From the NCBI GenBank assembly GCA_947302655.1, contig CAMYVW010000001.1:1-64000 (forward strand): DNA of 64,000 nt, written 5' to 3'. Numbering within the stretch: the first letter of the stretch is position 1; the number at the start of each line of letters is the position of its first letter. Under the pieces are notes generated by a model that made no database searches, was not told where the DNA came from, and saw nothing but the letters and a program-made list of their open reading frames with translations. The DNA comes from an uncultured Mycoplasmatota bacterium. GTDB lineage: Bacteria > Bacillota_I > Bacilli_A > RF39 > UBA660. A program made the translations under genes and the position numbers. Below, in pieces: positions 33,068 to 41,754 of the stretch.

Positions 33068-33947
33068 AGTATTTTTAAGAAGCTTCAATGAAGCCTTTAA
33101 AAGTGTATTTAGAAATTTCAGTTTAAGTATTGCATCAGTAACATGTACAACAATAACTCTTATACTTGTTTCTATTGCTATTCTTTTTTCTTACAATGTT
33201 AATAATGTAACTAAAAAGCTTGAAAATGAATTAACAATAATTGTATATCTTGAAAAAGATGCATCAAAGGAACAAACAGAAGCTTTAGAAGGAAGAATAT
33301 TAAATATTAAGAATGTTGAAGAAGTAAAGTTTAAAAGTAAAGACGAATGGAAGTTTGAAATGCAAAATTATTCAACAACACTTAATACCACACTTTCATA
33401 TCTTGAAGAAAACCCACTTCTTGATTCATATATCGTCAAAGTAAAAAATGTTAGAGATTTAAGAAAAACTTCTGAAAAAATTCAAAAAGAAGAAATAGTT
33501 AGAACAGCTGAGTATGGCGAAGGAATGGTAGAACAGATTATTTCAATATTTGATATTGTTGAAAAGGTAACTGTTGTTATTGTTATAGCACTTGTATTAG
33601 TTACAGCGTTTTTAATAAATAACACAATTAAATTAACAATCTTTTCACGTAGAAGTGAAATAGAGATTATGAGACTTGTTGGTACAAGTAATTATGCAAT
33701 TAAACTACCATTTATTTTTGAAGGATTATTCCTTGGTATTATTGGATCAATAATTCCAATAATTGTAACAATATATGGTTATATAATAGCTTACACAAGA
33801 TTAGATGGACACCTATTTAGTAACATGTTATCGTTAGTAAAACCATTTAGTTTTGTACTATATGTATCATTAATTTTAGTAATTATTGGTTCAGTTGTTG
33901 GTATATTTGGTAGTTATAAAGCGGTTAGAAAGTACCTAAAAGTATAA
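33054..33947 (+). CDS. ftsX: Cell division protein FtsX
   Basis: 297 residues with four spans: one N-terminal (about residues 22-45), an extracellular loop (about 47-165) and three C-terminal spans, the FtsX pattern. The motif RSEIEIMRLVGTSNYAIKLPF is typical. Partner of FtsE and coupled to the next hydrolase gene by a shared base at TAATG. Confidence 0.96.
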   Translation: MRAIRVFLRSFNEAFKSVFRNFSLSIASVTCTTITLILVSIAILFSYNVNNVTKKLENELTIIVYLEKDASKEQTEALEGRILNIKNVEEVKFKSKDEWKFEMQNYSTTLNTTLSYLEENPLLDSYIVKVKNVRDLRKTSEKIQKEEIVRTAEYGEGMVEQIISIFDIVEKVTVVIVIALVLVTAFLINNTIKLTIFSRRSEIEIMRLVGTSNYAIKLPFIFEGLFLGIIGSIIPIIVTIYGYIIAYTRLDGHLFSNMLSLVKPFSFVLYVSLILVIIGSVVGIFGSYKAVRKYLKV

Positions 33948-35182
33948 TGAATAAAATAAGAAGAGTTTTAATAATTAATACATTCTTATTCTTAATTTCA
34001 ATGTTTGTTTTTTCCTATAACTCCCAGGCTAAAACCGCAAATACCTTAAGGGAGTTAAGACAAGAACTTTCAAATCTTCAAGCTCAAAAAAAATCAAACG
34101 AAAATGCTAAAAGAATGTCTGAACAAGAAAAAATAGAAAAAAGCCAAGCAATATACAATGCATATAATGAAATTGAAGTTGCTAAAGGAAAAATTGAAGA
34201 AGCAACTATAAAAATAAAGGAATCAGAAGACAAAATTGCTGAAGTGACTGATGAAACAGAGGAATTAATCAGATATATGCAGATAATGAATGGTGAAAAT
34301 GCTTACCTAGAATATATTGCTGATTCTGGTTCTTTAACTGATATGATGATGAGACTATCAGCAGTAGATCAAATATCTGAATATAACCGTGAGAAGTTAA
34401 AAGGTTTAGAGAACTTAATAAAAGAAAATGAGCAATTAAAAATTGATATGGCTAATTATCAAGTTCAATTAAATAACAATATAACTTCATATGAAAATAG
34501 AATTAAGAACTTAGATGCAAAACTTATCGAAATTGCTGAAATAACGGATAGTATTGATGATCAAATTAAAAACCAAAAGGCTTTAATAGATTATTACGTA
34601 TCTTATGGATGTAAGGAAGATGAGGATTTAGTTAAGTGTGTATCTATTGCTAATAATTCAGGATGGTTAAAACCTCTTTCTAAAGGTAAGGTTACTAGTC
34701 CGTTTGGATATAGATCTGATCCATTTACAGGAAAGAAAAAATTCCATAATGGAATTGACCTTGCTGGTATATCCTTAGGTAGTCCAGTATATGCTGTTGC
34801 AAGTGGAACTGTTGCAGGTATAACTAGAAAATCAAGCTGCGGTGGTAACATTGTTTACTTACATAGTTATATTAATGGTGAAGCTTATACAACATATTAT
34901 GCTCACTTACTTGATGTAAAGGTAAAAGTAGGTGATGCAGTTACTGCTGATATGGCCGTTGGTACCCTTGGTGGTGGTGGTGCAACTCTGAAAAAGAACG
35001 GTGGTTGGGATACATGCTCTACCGGAGCTCACTTACACTTTGGTGTTGCAAAAGGTTTCTATCTTGGTGGTGGAAAAGATGGATATTCATCTTATAATAC
35101 ATTCTTAGCTAAAGGAATAAATCCCCCAGGATTCCCTGCACAAGGTGCATGGTTCTATAGTAGGACTCAGTGGTTTAAATAA
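33947..35182 (+). CDS. Secreted coiled-coil M23 peptidoglycan hydrolase (FtsEX partner, EnvC/PcsB type)
   Basis: 411 residues: signal peptide (about 1-28, ending SQAKTA), a long coiled coil (about 30-215), and an M23 domain (about 241-400) with GYRSDPFTGKKKFHNGIDLA, TYYAHLLDVKVKVGDAV and HLHFG. Several cysteines (YGCKEDEDLVKC, SSCGG, DTCSTG) could form disulfides. The domain order and adjacency to ftsEX match proteins activated by FtsEX through the coiled coil. It ends at a terminator. Confidence 0.93.
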   Translation: MNKIRRVLIINTFLFLISMFVFSYNSQAKTANTLRELRQELSNLQAQKKSNENAKRMSEQEKIEKSQAIYNAYNEIEVAKGKIEEATIKIKESEDKIAEVTDETEELIRYMQIMNGENAYLEYIADSGSLTDMMMRLSAVDQISEYNREKLKGLENLIKENEQLKIDMANYQVQLNNNITSYENRIKNLDAKLIEIAEITDSIDDQIKNQKALIDYYVSYGCKEDEDLVKCVSIANNSGWLKPLSKGKVTSPFGYRSDPFTGKKKFHNGIDLAGISLGSPVYAVASGTVAGITRKSSCGGNIVYLHSYINGEAYTTYYAHLLDVKVKVGDAVTADMAVGTLGGGGATLKKNGGWDTCSTGAHLHFGVAKGFYLGGGKDGYSSYNTFLAKGINPPGFPAQGAWFYSRTQWFK

Positions 35183-35210
35183 AAATTGATGTTATCACAT
35201 CAATTTTTTT
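35182..35210 (+). terminator. Terminator after the ftsEX-hydrolase operon
   Basis: AAAATTGATG / CATCAATTTT stem, 6-base loop, T-run. Confidence 0.85.
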
Positions 35211-35259
35211 ATTATTTAGTTTTAGGAGAAAAAGTGATAAACTATATTTAGAGGTACAT

Positions 35260-36222
35260 ATGAAGAAAATTGTTATTTTTGGTGGAGGTAGTGGATTATC
35301 TCAACTTCTTAAGGGGTTAAAACTTTTTCCTATTGATTTAACTGCTGTTGTTTCAGTATCAGATAATGGAAGAAGTACAGGTTTATTAAGAAAGGATTTT
35401 AATATTCCAGCCGTTGGTGACATAACTAAAGTTTTAATAGCAATGTCTGATGCTAACAGTGATGTCAAAAAATTAATGAGCTATCGCTTTAATAGTTCTA
35501 GCAGTATTGAAAGTCATTCAATTAAGAATTTAATGCTTACAGCATTACTTGATATTAAGGGAGATTTTAAAAATGCATTACCAGTACTTCAAGATATGCT
35601 TGATGTTAAGGGAAGAGTTTTACCATTAACCGAAGCATCTGTTGATTTAGTTGGAATTGCTAAAGATGGAACTGAAATTGTCGGCGAAGAAGAAATTACT
35701 AAATCTGGAAAGAAAATTATTGATGTTAAATACTCTGCGGACTTTAAAGTAAATGAAGATGTAATAAATGCTGTTAAAAATGCTGATTTGATTATTTTTT
35801 CTTCCGGAAGTTTATTAACAAGTATTTTTCCACATATTGTATGTGAAAGCTTAGTAAAAGAGATTAAAAAATCAAAAGCCAAAAAAATGTATATTTGTAA
35901 CCTTGTTACTCAACCAGGCGAAACAAATGGCTTTAAAGTTAGTGATCATGTTAAAATGCTTCAAAAACATTTGGGAGAAGATGGTATAAATATTGTTCTT
36001 GCAAATGATGGTCAGTTAAGTAAAGAAATTGCAAAAAAATATGCTAATGAGGAACAAAAAGATCCTGTACCATTAGATGAAAATAAATTAAAGAAAATGA
36101 ATATTCAAGTAATTAAGGATAATTTAATATCCATCGAAGATAATTTAATAAGACATGATTCACTTAAGGTTGCATATTTAATATTTTCATATCTTATGGA
36201 AGAAGATAAATTATCTAAATAG
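35260..36222 (+). CDS. yvcK: YvcK-family gluconeogenesis factor (CofD-like, UDP-sugar-binding)
   Basis: 320 residues. FGGGSGLSQLLKGLK, VSVSDNGRSTGLLRKDF, PAVGDITKVL and IFSSGSLLTSIFPHIV are the CofD/YvcK fold. In Bacillus YvcK is needed for growth on gluconeogenic substrates and for cell shape. It precedes whiA as in most Firmicutes, but yvcJ (rapZ) that usually comes first is missing, and a terminator separates it from whiA. Confidence 0.93.
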   Translation: MKKIVIFGGGSGLSQLLKGLKLFPIDLTAVVSVSDNGRSTGLLRKDFNIPAVGDITKVLIAMSDANSDVKKLMSYRFNSSSSIESHSIKNLMLTALLDIKGDFKNALPVLQDMLDVKGRVLPLTEASVDLVGIAKDGTEIVGEEEITKSGKKIIDVKYSADFKVNEDVINAVKNADLIIFSSGSLLTSIFPHIVCESLVKEIKKSKAKKMYICNLVTQPGETNGFKVSDHVKMLQKHLGEDGINIVLANDGQLSKEIAKKYANEEQKDPVPLDENKLKKMNIQVIKDNLISIEDNLIRHDSLKVAYLIFSYLMEEDKLSK

Positions 36223-36248
36223 ATTAGTTCAAAACTAATCTATTTTTT
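36219..36248 (+). terminator. Terminator between yvcK and whiA, overlapping the yvcK stop
   Basis: ATAGATTAGTT / AACTAATCTAT, 3-base loop, then six T residues. The left arm includes the TAG stop of yvcK. Confidence 0.88.
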
Positions 36249-36256
36249 GTTATAAT
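36248..36256 (+). promoter_or_regulatory. Extended -10 (TGTTATAAT) of whiA
   Basis: TG-T-TATAAT begins in the T-run of the yvcK terminator; GGATTGGAGG follows as ribosome site. Confidence 0.5.
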
Positions 36257-36287
36257 ATTTAAAACTTATTGGATTGGAGGAGCAAGT

Positions 36288-37223
36288 ATGTCTTTTACAG
36301 CTAAAATAAAAGAAGAAATATTAAGTGCTGATTTGGATAATAATGAAATTAAAAATATAGTTATTGCATTTATTAAATATGGCAATAAATCAACAAACAA
36401 TATTTCTCTTGTTCTTGAAAATCCATTAATAGCACGTAAAATTTATAACTACATAAAGTTGATATTTAATACAACTGCAGGAATTACCATCCGTATTCAA
36501 AAAAGATTTAAAACAAAAAGAATATATATTTTAACAATTAATAATAATATTGATGCAATATGTAAAAAATGTAATATTACTTATAAAAATAATATTTTAA
36601 AAAATGATGTTTATGATTTAAAAACAGAACTTGAAAAAAGGTCTTATTTAAAAGGAACATTCTTATCTTGTGGATCAGTAAATGACCCAAATAGTGGGAC
36701 ATACCATTTTGAACTTGTATTTAACACAAAAAAAGAAGCTGATTTTATAACAAATCTTTTAAAAGAATTGAATATTAATGCAAAAGTAATTAAGAGAACT
36801 AAAAAATATATGGTATATGTTAAGGTATCTGAAGAAATAAGTGATATTTTAAAACTTTTTTCTGCAAATAATGCATTTTTTTACTTTGAAGATATTAGAA
36901 CAAAGAAAGACCATGTTAATATGATTAATAGAATTAATAATTGTGAACAAGCAAACCAAGATAAAACCATTCAAACCGGTATAAAGCAAATAGAAGACAT
37001 TAAGTATTTAAGAGAAAATGATTTAATGACACTCCTTGATGAAAAGACACAAATTGTTATTAATTATCGCGAAAAATATCCTGAATTATCTTATCAGGAA
37101 CTATCAGAAGTTGTTTCGCTTGAAAGTGGATATAAAATCTCTAAATCAGGAATTAATCATCATTTTATAAAAATGAGAGAACTTGTAAATAGACACAAGA
37201 AAAAAAGTATGGCTAAAGAATAG
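36288..37223 (+). CDS. whiA: DNA-binding protein WhiA
   Basis: 311 residues: N-terminal LAGLIDADG-like fold (FTAKIKEEILSADLDNNEIK, then YLKGTFLSCGSVNDP, F.L.F) and a C-terminal helix-turn-helix (YPELSYQELSEVVSLESGYK, ISKSGINHHFIKMRELVN). It is a sporulation regulator in actinomycetes and a chromosome segregation and division factor in Bacillus. Its last 11 bases overlap clpP on the other strand. Confidence 0.95.
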   Translation: MSFTAKIKEEILSADLDNNEIKNIVIAFIKYGNKSTNNISLVLENPLIARKIYNYIKLIFNTTAGITIRIQKRFKTKRIYILTINNNIDAICKKCNITYKNNILKNDVYDLKTELEKRSYLKGTFLSCGSVNDPNSGTYHFELVFNTKKEADFITNLLKELNINAKVIKRTKKYMVYVKVSEEISDILKLFSANNAFFYFEDIRTKKDHVNMINRINNCEQANQDKTIQTGIKQIEDIKYLRENDLMTLLDEKTQIVINYREKYPELSYQELSEVVSLESGYKISKSGINHHFIKMRELVNRHKKKSMAKE

Positions 37224-37246
37224 TATCGATTATGCCATACTTTTTT
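37201..37246. terminator. Bidirectional terminator spanning the stop codons of whiA and clpP
   Basis: AAAAAAGTATGGC and GCCATACTTTTTT form a perfect 13-bp inverted repeat with a 20-base loop. Each strand ends in six T residues. The loop holds the whiA stop, and the left arm ends in the clpP stop, so the hairpin is built from the last codons of both genes. Confidence 0.85.
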
Positions 37247-37776
37247 GCATCTTGTGATGATAAATAATAGTCTCTATCAGTATCATTCACCACTTTTTCA
37301 TATTTTTGATTTGTAAGTTTAGATAGTAATTTATTCAATTTAGTTTTAGTTTTTTCAATATGATCTGCAACGATTTTAATCTCAGATGCCTGACCTTCTA
37401 CACCTCCGAGTGGCTGATGAATCATAATTTCCGAGTTTGTTAAAGCATTTCTTTTTCCTTTTGTTCCAGATGCAAGTAAAATTGCTGCCATACTTGCTGC
37501 TAAACCAATGCAAATTGTTCTAACGTCACTTTTAATAAAATTGATTGTATCAAATATAGCAAGTCCCGATGTAACTGATCCTCCTGGAGAGTTAATATAT
37601 AAGGATATTTCATCACTTGATAAACTATCTAAATACAAAAGCTCACTTATAACTAGATTAGCTGTTATATCATTTATTTCACCACTTAGGAAAATAATTC
37701 TATTATTTAGTAAGTGTGAAAAGATATCATAAGCATATTCTTTGTGTGTTCCTTGTTCAATTATAGTTGGAATCAT
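37213..37776 (-). CDS. clpP: ATP-dependent Clp protease proteolytic subunit
   Basis: 187 residues with the Ser-His-Asp triad: Ser95 in GLAASMAAIL, His120 in EIMIHQPLGG, Asp165 in NDTDRDYY. INSPGGSVTSGLAIFD forms the oxyanion loop region. It joins ClpC/ClpX-type ATPases to degrade proteins. No CtsR operator is visible upstream; a TATAAT-like box lies at the divergent region. It ends overlapping whiA. Confidence 0.96.
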   Translation of the reverse strand: MIPTIIEQGTHKEYAYDIFSHLLNNRIIFLSGEINDITANLVISELLYLDSLSSDEISLYINSPGGSVTSGLAIFDTINFIKSDVRTICIGLAASMAAILLASGTKGKRNALTNSEIMIHQPLGGVEGQASEIKIVADHIEKTKTKLNKLLSKLTNQKYEKVVNDTDRDYYLSSQDAKKYGIIDTIL

Positions 37777-37819
37777 TTTATCACCAGTAATATTATAGCT
37801 ATATTAAAAATAAATATGT

Positions 37820-37847
37820 AAAAAAGAATATGACAAAATTCTTTTTT
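37820..37847. repeat. Inverted repeat between divergent clpP and the uridine kinase gene
   Basis: AAAAAAGAAT / ATTCTTTTTT, 8-base loop ATGACAAA. It looks like a small bidirectional terminator but lies between two divergently transcribed starts, where none is needed; a regulator site is the alternative. Confidence 0.5.
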
Positions 37848-37880
37848 GTGATAAAATATTTAAGAATAGGGGTAAAGCTC

Positions 37881-39518
37881 ATGAGTGATATAACTGTTAC
37901 ATTTAAAGATGGTACCAAAAAAACATATCATAAAGGGATTACTTTTGATGAGGTATCAAAGGATTATAAAGGTAAATATGATTACGTTGGAGTAAAAGTT
38001 AATAACGTAATTTTTTCGCTTGATGATCAAATTGATGATGATGTTACAGTTGACTTTATTGACTTTATGGATCCAAGTGGTTCAAAGATGTATAAATGTG
38101 GTGTTGAATTTTTACTAGAAGTTGCTCTTAAAAATACATTCCCTGGATCAGATATTACTTTCTTGCATAGTCACCCAAAAGGAGTTTATGCCGAAATTGA
38201 ATCTGATAAAGAATTTACTGATGAAGATATTTCAGTTGTAAGAAGAAAAATGTCTGAAATGGTAAGTGCAAATTTAAAAATTAAAAGGTACAATGTTACA
38301 AAAAGAGATGCAATAAAATATTATAGAGATAAAGAATATTTTGAAAAATCAAATAATATTCAAAATTTTGCAGAAAATATTGTTACTTTTTATATTTTAG
38401 ATAATTATGTTAATTATTTTTATACAGAGATGCCTAATAAGACATCAATTATGAAATTATTTGGAATAAAGTACTTAGGAAAGAATAAACTAGTTATTCT
38501 TCTACCTAATTCTATGACATATGGAAGAGTACCAGAATATGTTAAATATGATGGAATAATAAAATCATTTGAAAGTACACAAAGTTGGTTAAAAGCTCTT
38601 GATAAAAGATATTTGAGTAAAATTAATCATGATATATCACTAGGAACGATAAAAGATTTTATTGATGTTAGTGAAATAAAGTTTAACGATGATATAAGGC
38701 AAGTAGTAAAAAATGTTTTATCTGATGAAAGAAAAAAATTTGTTATGATTGCTGGACCATCTTCATCTGGAAAAACAACGACAACTAAAAGATTAAAAAC
38801 CTACTTTGATTGTTGTGGATATGATACAATTATAATATCTACAGATGATTATTTCGTAGATAGAAGTGTTAATCCAAAAGATGAAAAAGGTAATTATGAT
38901 TTTGAATGTCTTCATGCTGTTAACATTGATAAACTTAACAATGATATTAAGAATTTGCTTGATGGTAAAACAGTTAAGTTACCTGAATACGATTTTGTAA
39001 GTGGAACGAGTAAATCTTCTCAAAAAGAAGTTAAACTTACAGAAAAATCAATTGTTTTAATTGAAGGATTACATTCATTAAATGATGATCTTGTCCCAAT
39101 TATTGATTCGCAGCAGAAATATAAAGTGTATATAAGTCCTTTTATTGGTGTAAATATTGATAGACACAATTATATATCTACAACGGATTTAAGATTAATT
39201 AGAAGATTAGTTAGAGACTACAAAACTAGAGGCAAAAAAGTTGAAGACACAATAAAATATTGGCAGAATGTAAGAAGTGGTGAAGTAAAAAATATTTTTC
39301 CATTTGTTCATCAAGCAGATATTGTTCTTAATACGGCATTAAACTTTGAAATAGGAGTTTTAAAAGTTTATGCAGTACCATTGCTATTATCAGTTGGTAT
39401 TGATTCGGAATTCTATGAAGAAGCTAGAAGACTTATTAATTTTTTAAAGGAGTTTTGCCCAATACCAAGTGAATACGTAAGTAAAGATTCAATTTTAAGA
39501 GAGTTTATAGGAGGATAG
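37881..39518 (+). CDS. Uridine kinase-like protein with N-terminal TGS and threonyl/alanyl tRNA synthetase-type domain
   Basis: 545 residues: TGS domain (residues about 1-60, ITVTFKDGTKKTYHKG), a tRNA-synthetase second additional domain-like region (about 60-200), then a phosphoribulokinase/uridine kinase domain with Walker A GPSSSGKTTTTKRL near residue 292, DDYFVDR, and IEGLHSLNDDLVP. ATG 37881 is chosen since AGGGG lies upstream; ATG 37830 has no ribosome site and overlaps the inverted repeat. The fusion is known in Firmicutes; its real substrate is not proven. Confidence 0.88.
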   Translation: MSDITVTFKDGTKKTYHKGITFDEVSKDYKGKYDYVGVKVNNVIFSLDDQIDDDVTVDFIDFMDPSGSKMYKCGVEFLLEVALKNTFPGSDITFLHSHPKGVYAEIESDKEFTDEDISVVRRKMSEMVSANLKIKRYNVTKRDAIKYYRDKEYFEKSNNIQNFAENIVTFYILDNYVNYFYTEMPNKTSIMKLFGIKYLGKNKLVILLPNSMTYGRVPEYVKYDGIIKSFESTQSWLKALDKRYLSKINHDISLGTIKDFIDVSEIKFNDDIRQVVKNVLSDERKKFVMIAGPSSSGKTTTTKRLKTYFDCCGYDTIIISTDDYFVDRSVNPKDEKGNYDFECLHAVNIDKLNNDIKNLLDGKTVKLPEYDFVSGTSKSSQKEVKLTEKSIVLIEGLHSLNDDLVPIIDSQQKYKVYISPFIGVNIDRHNYISTTDLRLIRRLVRDYKTRGKKVEDTIKYWQNVRSGEVKNIFPFVHQADIVLNTALNFEIGVLKVYAVPLLLSVGIDSEFYEEARRLINFLKEFCPIPSEYVSKDSILREFIGG

Positions 39519-39523
39519 GAAAT

Positions 39524-40528
39524 ATGATAAAAGTAGCAATTAATGGATTTGGTAGAATTGGACGTATAGCGTTCAGACAAATGATTGTTGATAGTGATTT
39601 TGACATTGTCGCAATTAATGATTTAACAAGTGCAGAGGATTTAGCATATTTACTAAAATATGATACTAATCATCGTGCATTTCATGAAGATGAAATTTCA
39701 TTTGATGAAGATGAAATAATCATCTGCGGAAAGAAGAGAATTAAAGTATATTCAGAAAAAGAACCAGAAAATCTTCCATGGAAAGATTTAGATGTTGATT
39801 TAGTTCTTGAATGTACAGGTTTATTCACAAGTTATGAAAAAGCTGAAGCTCATATAAAAGCTGGAGCTAAGAAAGTATTAATTTCTGCTCCTGCAAAGGG
39901 AGATTTAAAAACTGTAGTTTATAATGTAAACCATAATATTTTAGATAGTAATGATATTATTGTATCTGGTGCATCTTGTACAACAAACTGTCTAGCACCT
40001 GTATTAAAAGTATTAAATGATAAGTTTGGTATTGAAAAAGGATTTATGACAACAGTTCATGCTTATACAAATGACCAAGCTACACTTGATATTGCTCATA
40101 AAAAAGGAATTAAAGCAAGACGCGGAAGAGCATGTGCTCAAAATATTGTACCTGCATCAACTGGTGCTGCATCAGCAATTGGTTTAGTTATTCCAGATTT
40201 ACTTGGAAAACTTGATGGAGGAGCAATTAGAGTTCCAGTTAGTGATGGATCTTTAATAGATTTAACACTTGAATTAAAACAAAATACTAATGAAGAAGAA
40301 ATAAATAATTTATTTAAAGAAAATAAATCAGAAACACTTGATATAACATTTGACCCTATTGTTTCTTCAGATATTTTAGGTAAGAAGTTAGGTTCTCTTG
40401 TTGATGGTTTATCAACAAAAGTTATTACAGTAAACGATAAGCAATTAGTTAAAGTTATTGCGTGGTATGACAATGAATATGGCTATACTGCACAAATGTT
40501 AAGAACTGCAAAAGTAATGTTTAAATAA
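39524..40528 (+). CDS. gap: Glyceraldehyde-3-phosphate dehydrogenase
   Basis: 334-residue glycolytic enzyme: NAD fold IKVAINGFGRIGRIAFRQ, catalytic Cys in SGASCTTNCLAPV, HAYTNDQATLDI and RRGRACAQNIVPASTGAA, ending WYDNEYGY. It begins a gap-pgk-tpiA operon 5 bases after the uridine kinase gene and has an AGGAGG ribosome site. The ND sequence after the first strand (AINDLTSAEDLA) suggests NAD rather than NADP use. Confidence 0.97.
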   Translation: MIKVAINGFGRIGRIAFRQMIVDSDFDIVAINDLTSAEDLAYLLKYDTNHRAFHEDEISFDEDEIIICGKKRIKVYSEKEPENLPWKDLDVDLVLECTGLFTSYEKAEAHIKAGAKKVLISAPAKGDLKTVVYNVNHNILDSNDIIVSGASCTTNCLAPVLKVLNDKFGIEKGFMTTVHAYTNDQATLDIAHKKGIKARRGRACAQNIVPASTGAASAIGLVIPDLLGKLDGGAIRVPVSDGSLIDLTLELKQNTNEEEINNLFKENKSETLDITFDPIVSSDILGKKLGSLVDGLSTKVITVNDKQLVKVIAWYDNEYGYTAQMLRTAKVMFK

Positions 40529-40545
40529 GAAAGGCAAAGAGGAAT

Positions 40546-41754
40546 ATGAAAACAATAGAAGAATTAGATATCAATGGTAAAACAGTTATTTTAAGATCGG
40601 ATATGAATGTTCCTCTTAAAGATGGCTTAGTAGATGATGATTCAAAGATAATAAAATCAATTCCAACAATTAAGTACATAATAAGCCATAACGCAAGAGT
40701 GGTTATTTTATCTCATTTAGGACGCGTAAAAGGTGAAGAAGATAAAAGTAAATATTCTTTGCAAAATGTCGCTAAGTATTTACAAGACAAGATGCAAACT
40801 GAAGTTCATTTTATCCCTAAAACTAAAGATAGGGATCTTCAAAATGAGATTAAAAGTTATCCACTTGGTTCAATAATAATGCTAGAAAACACTAGATTTG
40901 AAGATTTTCCTAATAAACTTGAAAGTTCCAATAATGAAGATTTATCTAAATATTGGGCTTCTTTAGGAGATGTATTCTGTTTAGATGCCTTTGGTAGTGC
41001 TCACAGAGCTCATGCATCTACTGCTGGTATAGGAAAATATATTCCATATTGTATTGGATTTTTAGTAAAAGAAGAAGTTGAAAATTTATCATACTTGATT
41101 AATGGACCTAAAAGACCATTTACAATTCTAATGGGTGGGGCCAAAATAGATGATAAATTAAAATTAATTGAAAATCTTCTTCCAAAATGTGATTATTTTC
41201 TTGCAACAGGTGGTATAGCAAATTCATTTTTAAAAGCATTAGGTTTTCCAATTGGTTCATCTATTGCAACTGAAGATTTTGATATAATATTTAAAATCAA
41301 AAATATGATTTTAGAAAACAAAAATAAGATTCTTCTTCCGGTTGATGCAACTGTTGGAAGTACTTATGATGAAAATTATGTTAAATCAAGACCAACTGCA
41401 CAAATTGGAACTAATGAAATAATGTATGATATTGGTGTTAAAACAATAGAAAAATATAAAATAGCTATCGATAGAAGCAAAACTATTTTTGTTAATGGAA
41501 CTTGCGGAAAGTACGAAGACCCTAAGTTTTCAAATGGAACACTTCAATGTCTTACTAACCTATCATTAAGTTCTGCTGATGTATATATTGGCGGAGGAGA
41601 TGCTGTATCTGCAACAAGAAAACTTGGTTTTGAAGGAAAATTTAAATATTTATCTTCTGGTGGAGGAGCTACTTTAGAATTCCTTGGCGATGGAAAACTT
41701 AGTGCTCTAGAGTTTCTAAAGGAGAATGGGTATAATGAAAGTTCTAATGCTTAA
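40546..41754 (+). CDS. pgk: Phosphoglycerate kinase
   Basis: 402 residues, normal length. LRSDMNVPLKDG, LSHLGRVKGEE, MLENTRFEDFPNKLE, FTILMGGAKIDDK and FVNGTCGKYEDP, ending GGGATLEFLGDG are all PGK signatures. It makes ATP from 1,3-bisphosphoglycerate. Its last 20 bases overlap tpiA. Confidence 0.97.
   Translation: MKTIEELDINGKTVILRSDMNVPLKDGLVDDDSKIIKSIPTIKYIISHNARVVILSHLGRVKGEEDKSKYSLQNVAKYLQDKMQTEVHFIPKTKDRDLQNEIKSYPLGSIIMLENTRFEDFPNKLESSNNEDLSKYWASLGDVFCLDAFGSAHRAHASTAGIGKYIPYCIGFLVKEEVENLSYLINGPKRPFTILMGGAKIDDKLKLIENLLPKCDYFLATGGIANSFLKALGFPIGSSIATEDFDIIFKIKNMILENKNKILLPVDATVGSTYDENYVKSRPTAQIGTNEIMYDIGVKTIEKYKIAIDRSKTIFVNGTCGKYEDPKFSNGTLQCLTNLSLSSADVYIGGGDAVSATRKLGFEGKFKYLSSGGGATLEFLGDGKLSALEFLKENGYNESSNA

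Noticed and set aside
37213-37880. Antisense transcript from whiA running through clpP to the inverted repeat at 37820
   Set aside because: First considered because no terminator was seen between the genes, then dropped when the perfect bidirectional hairpin across the stops was found.
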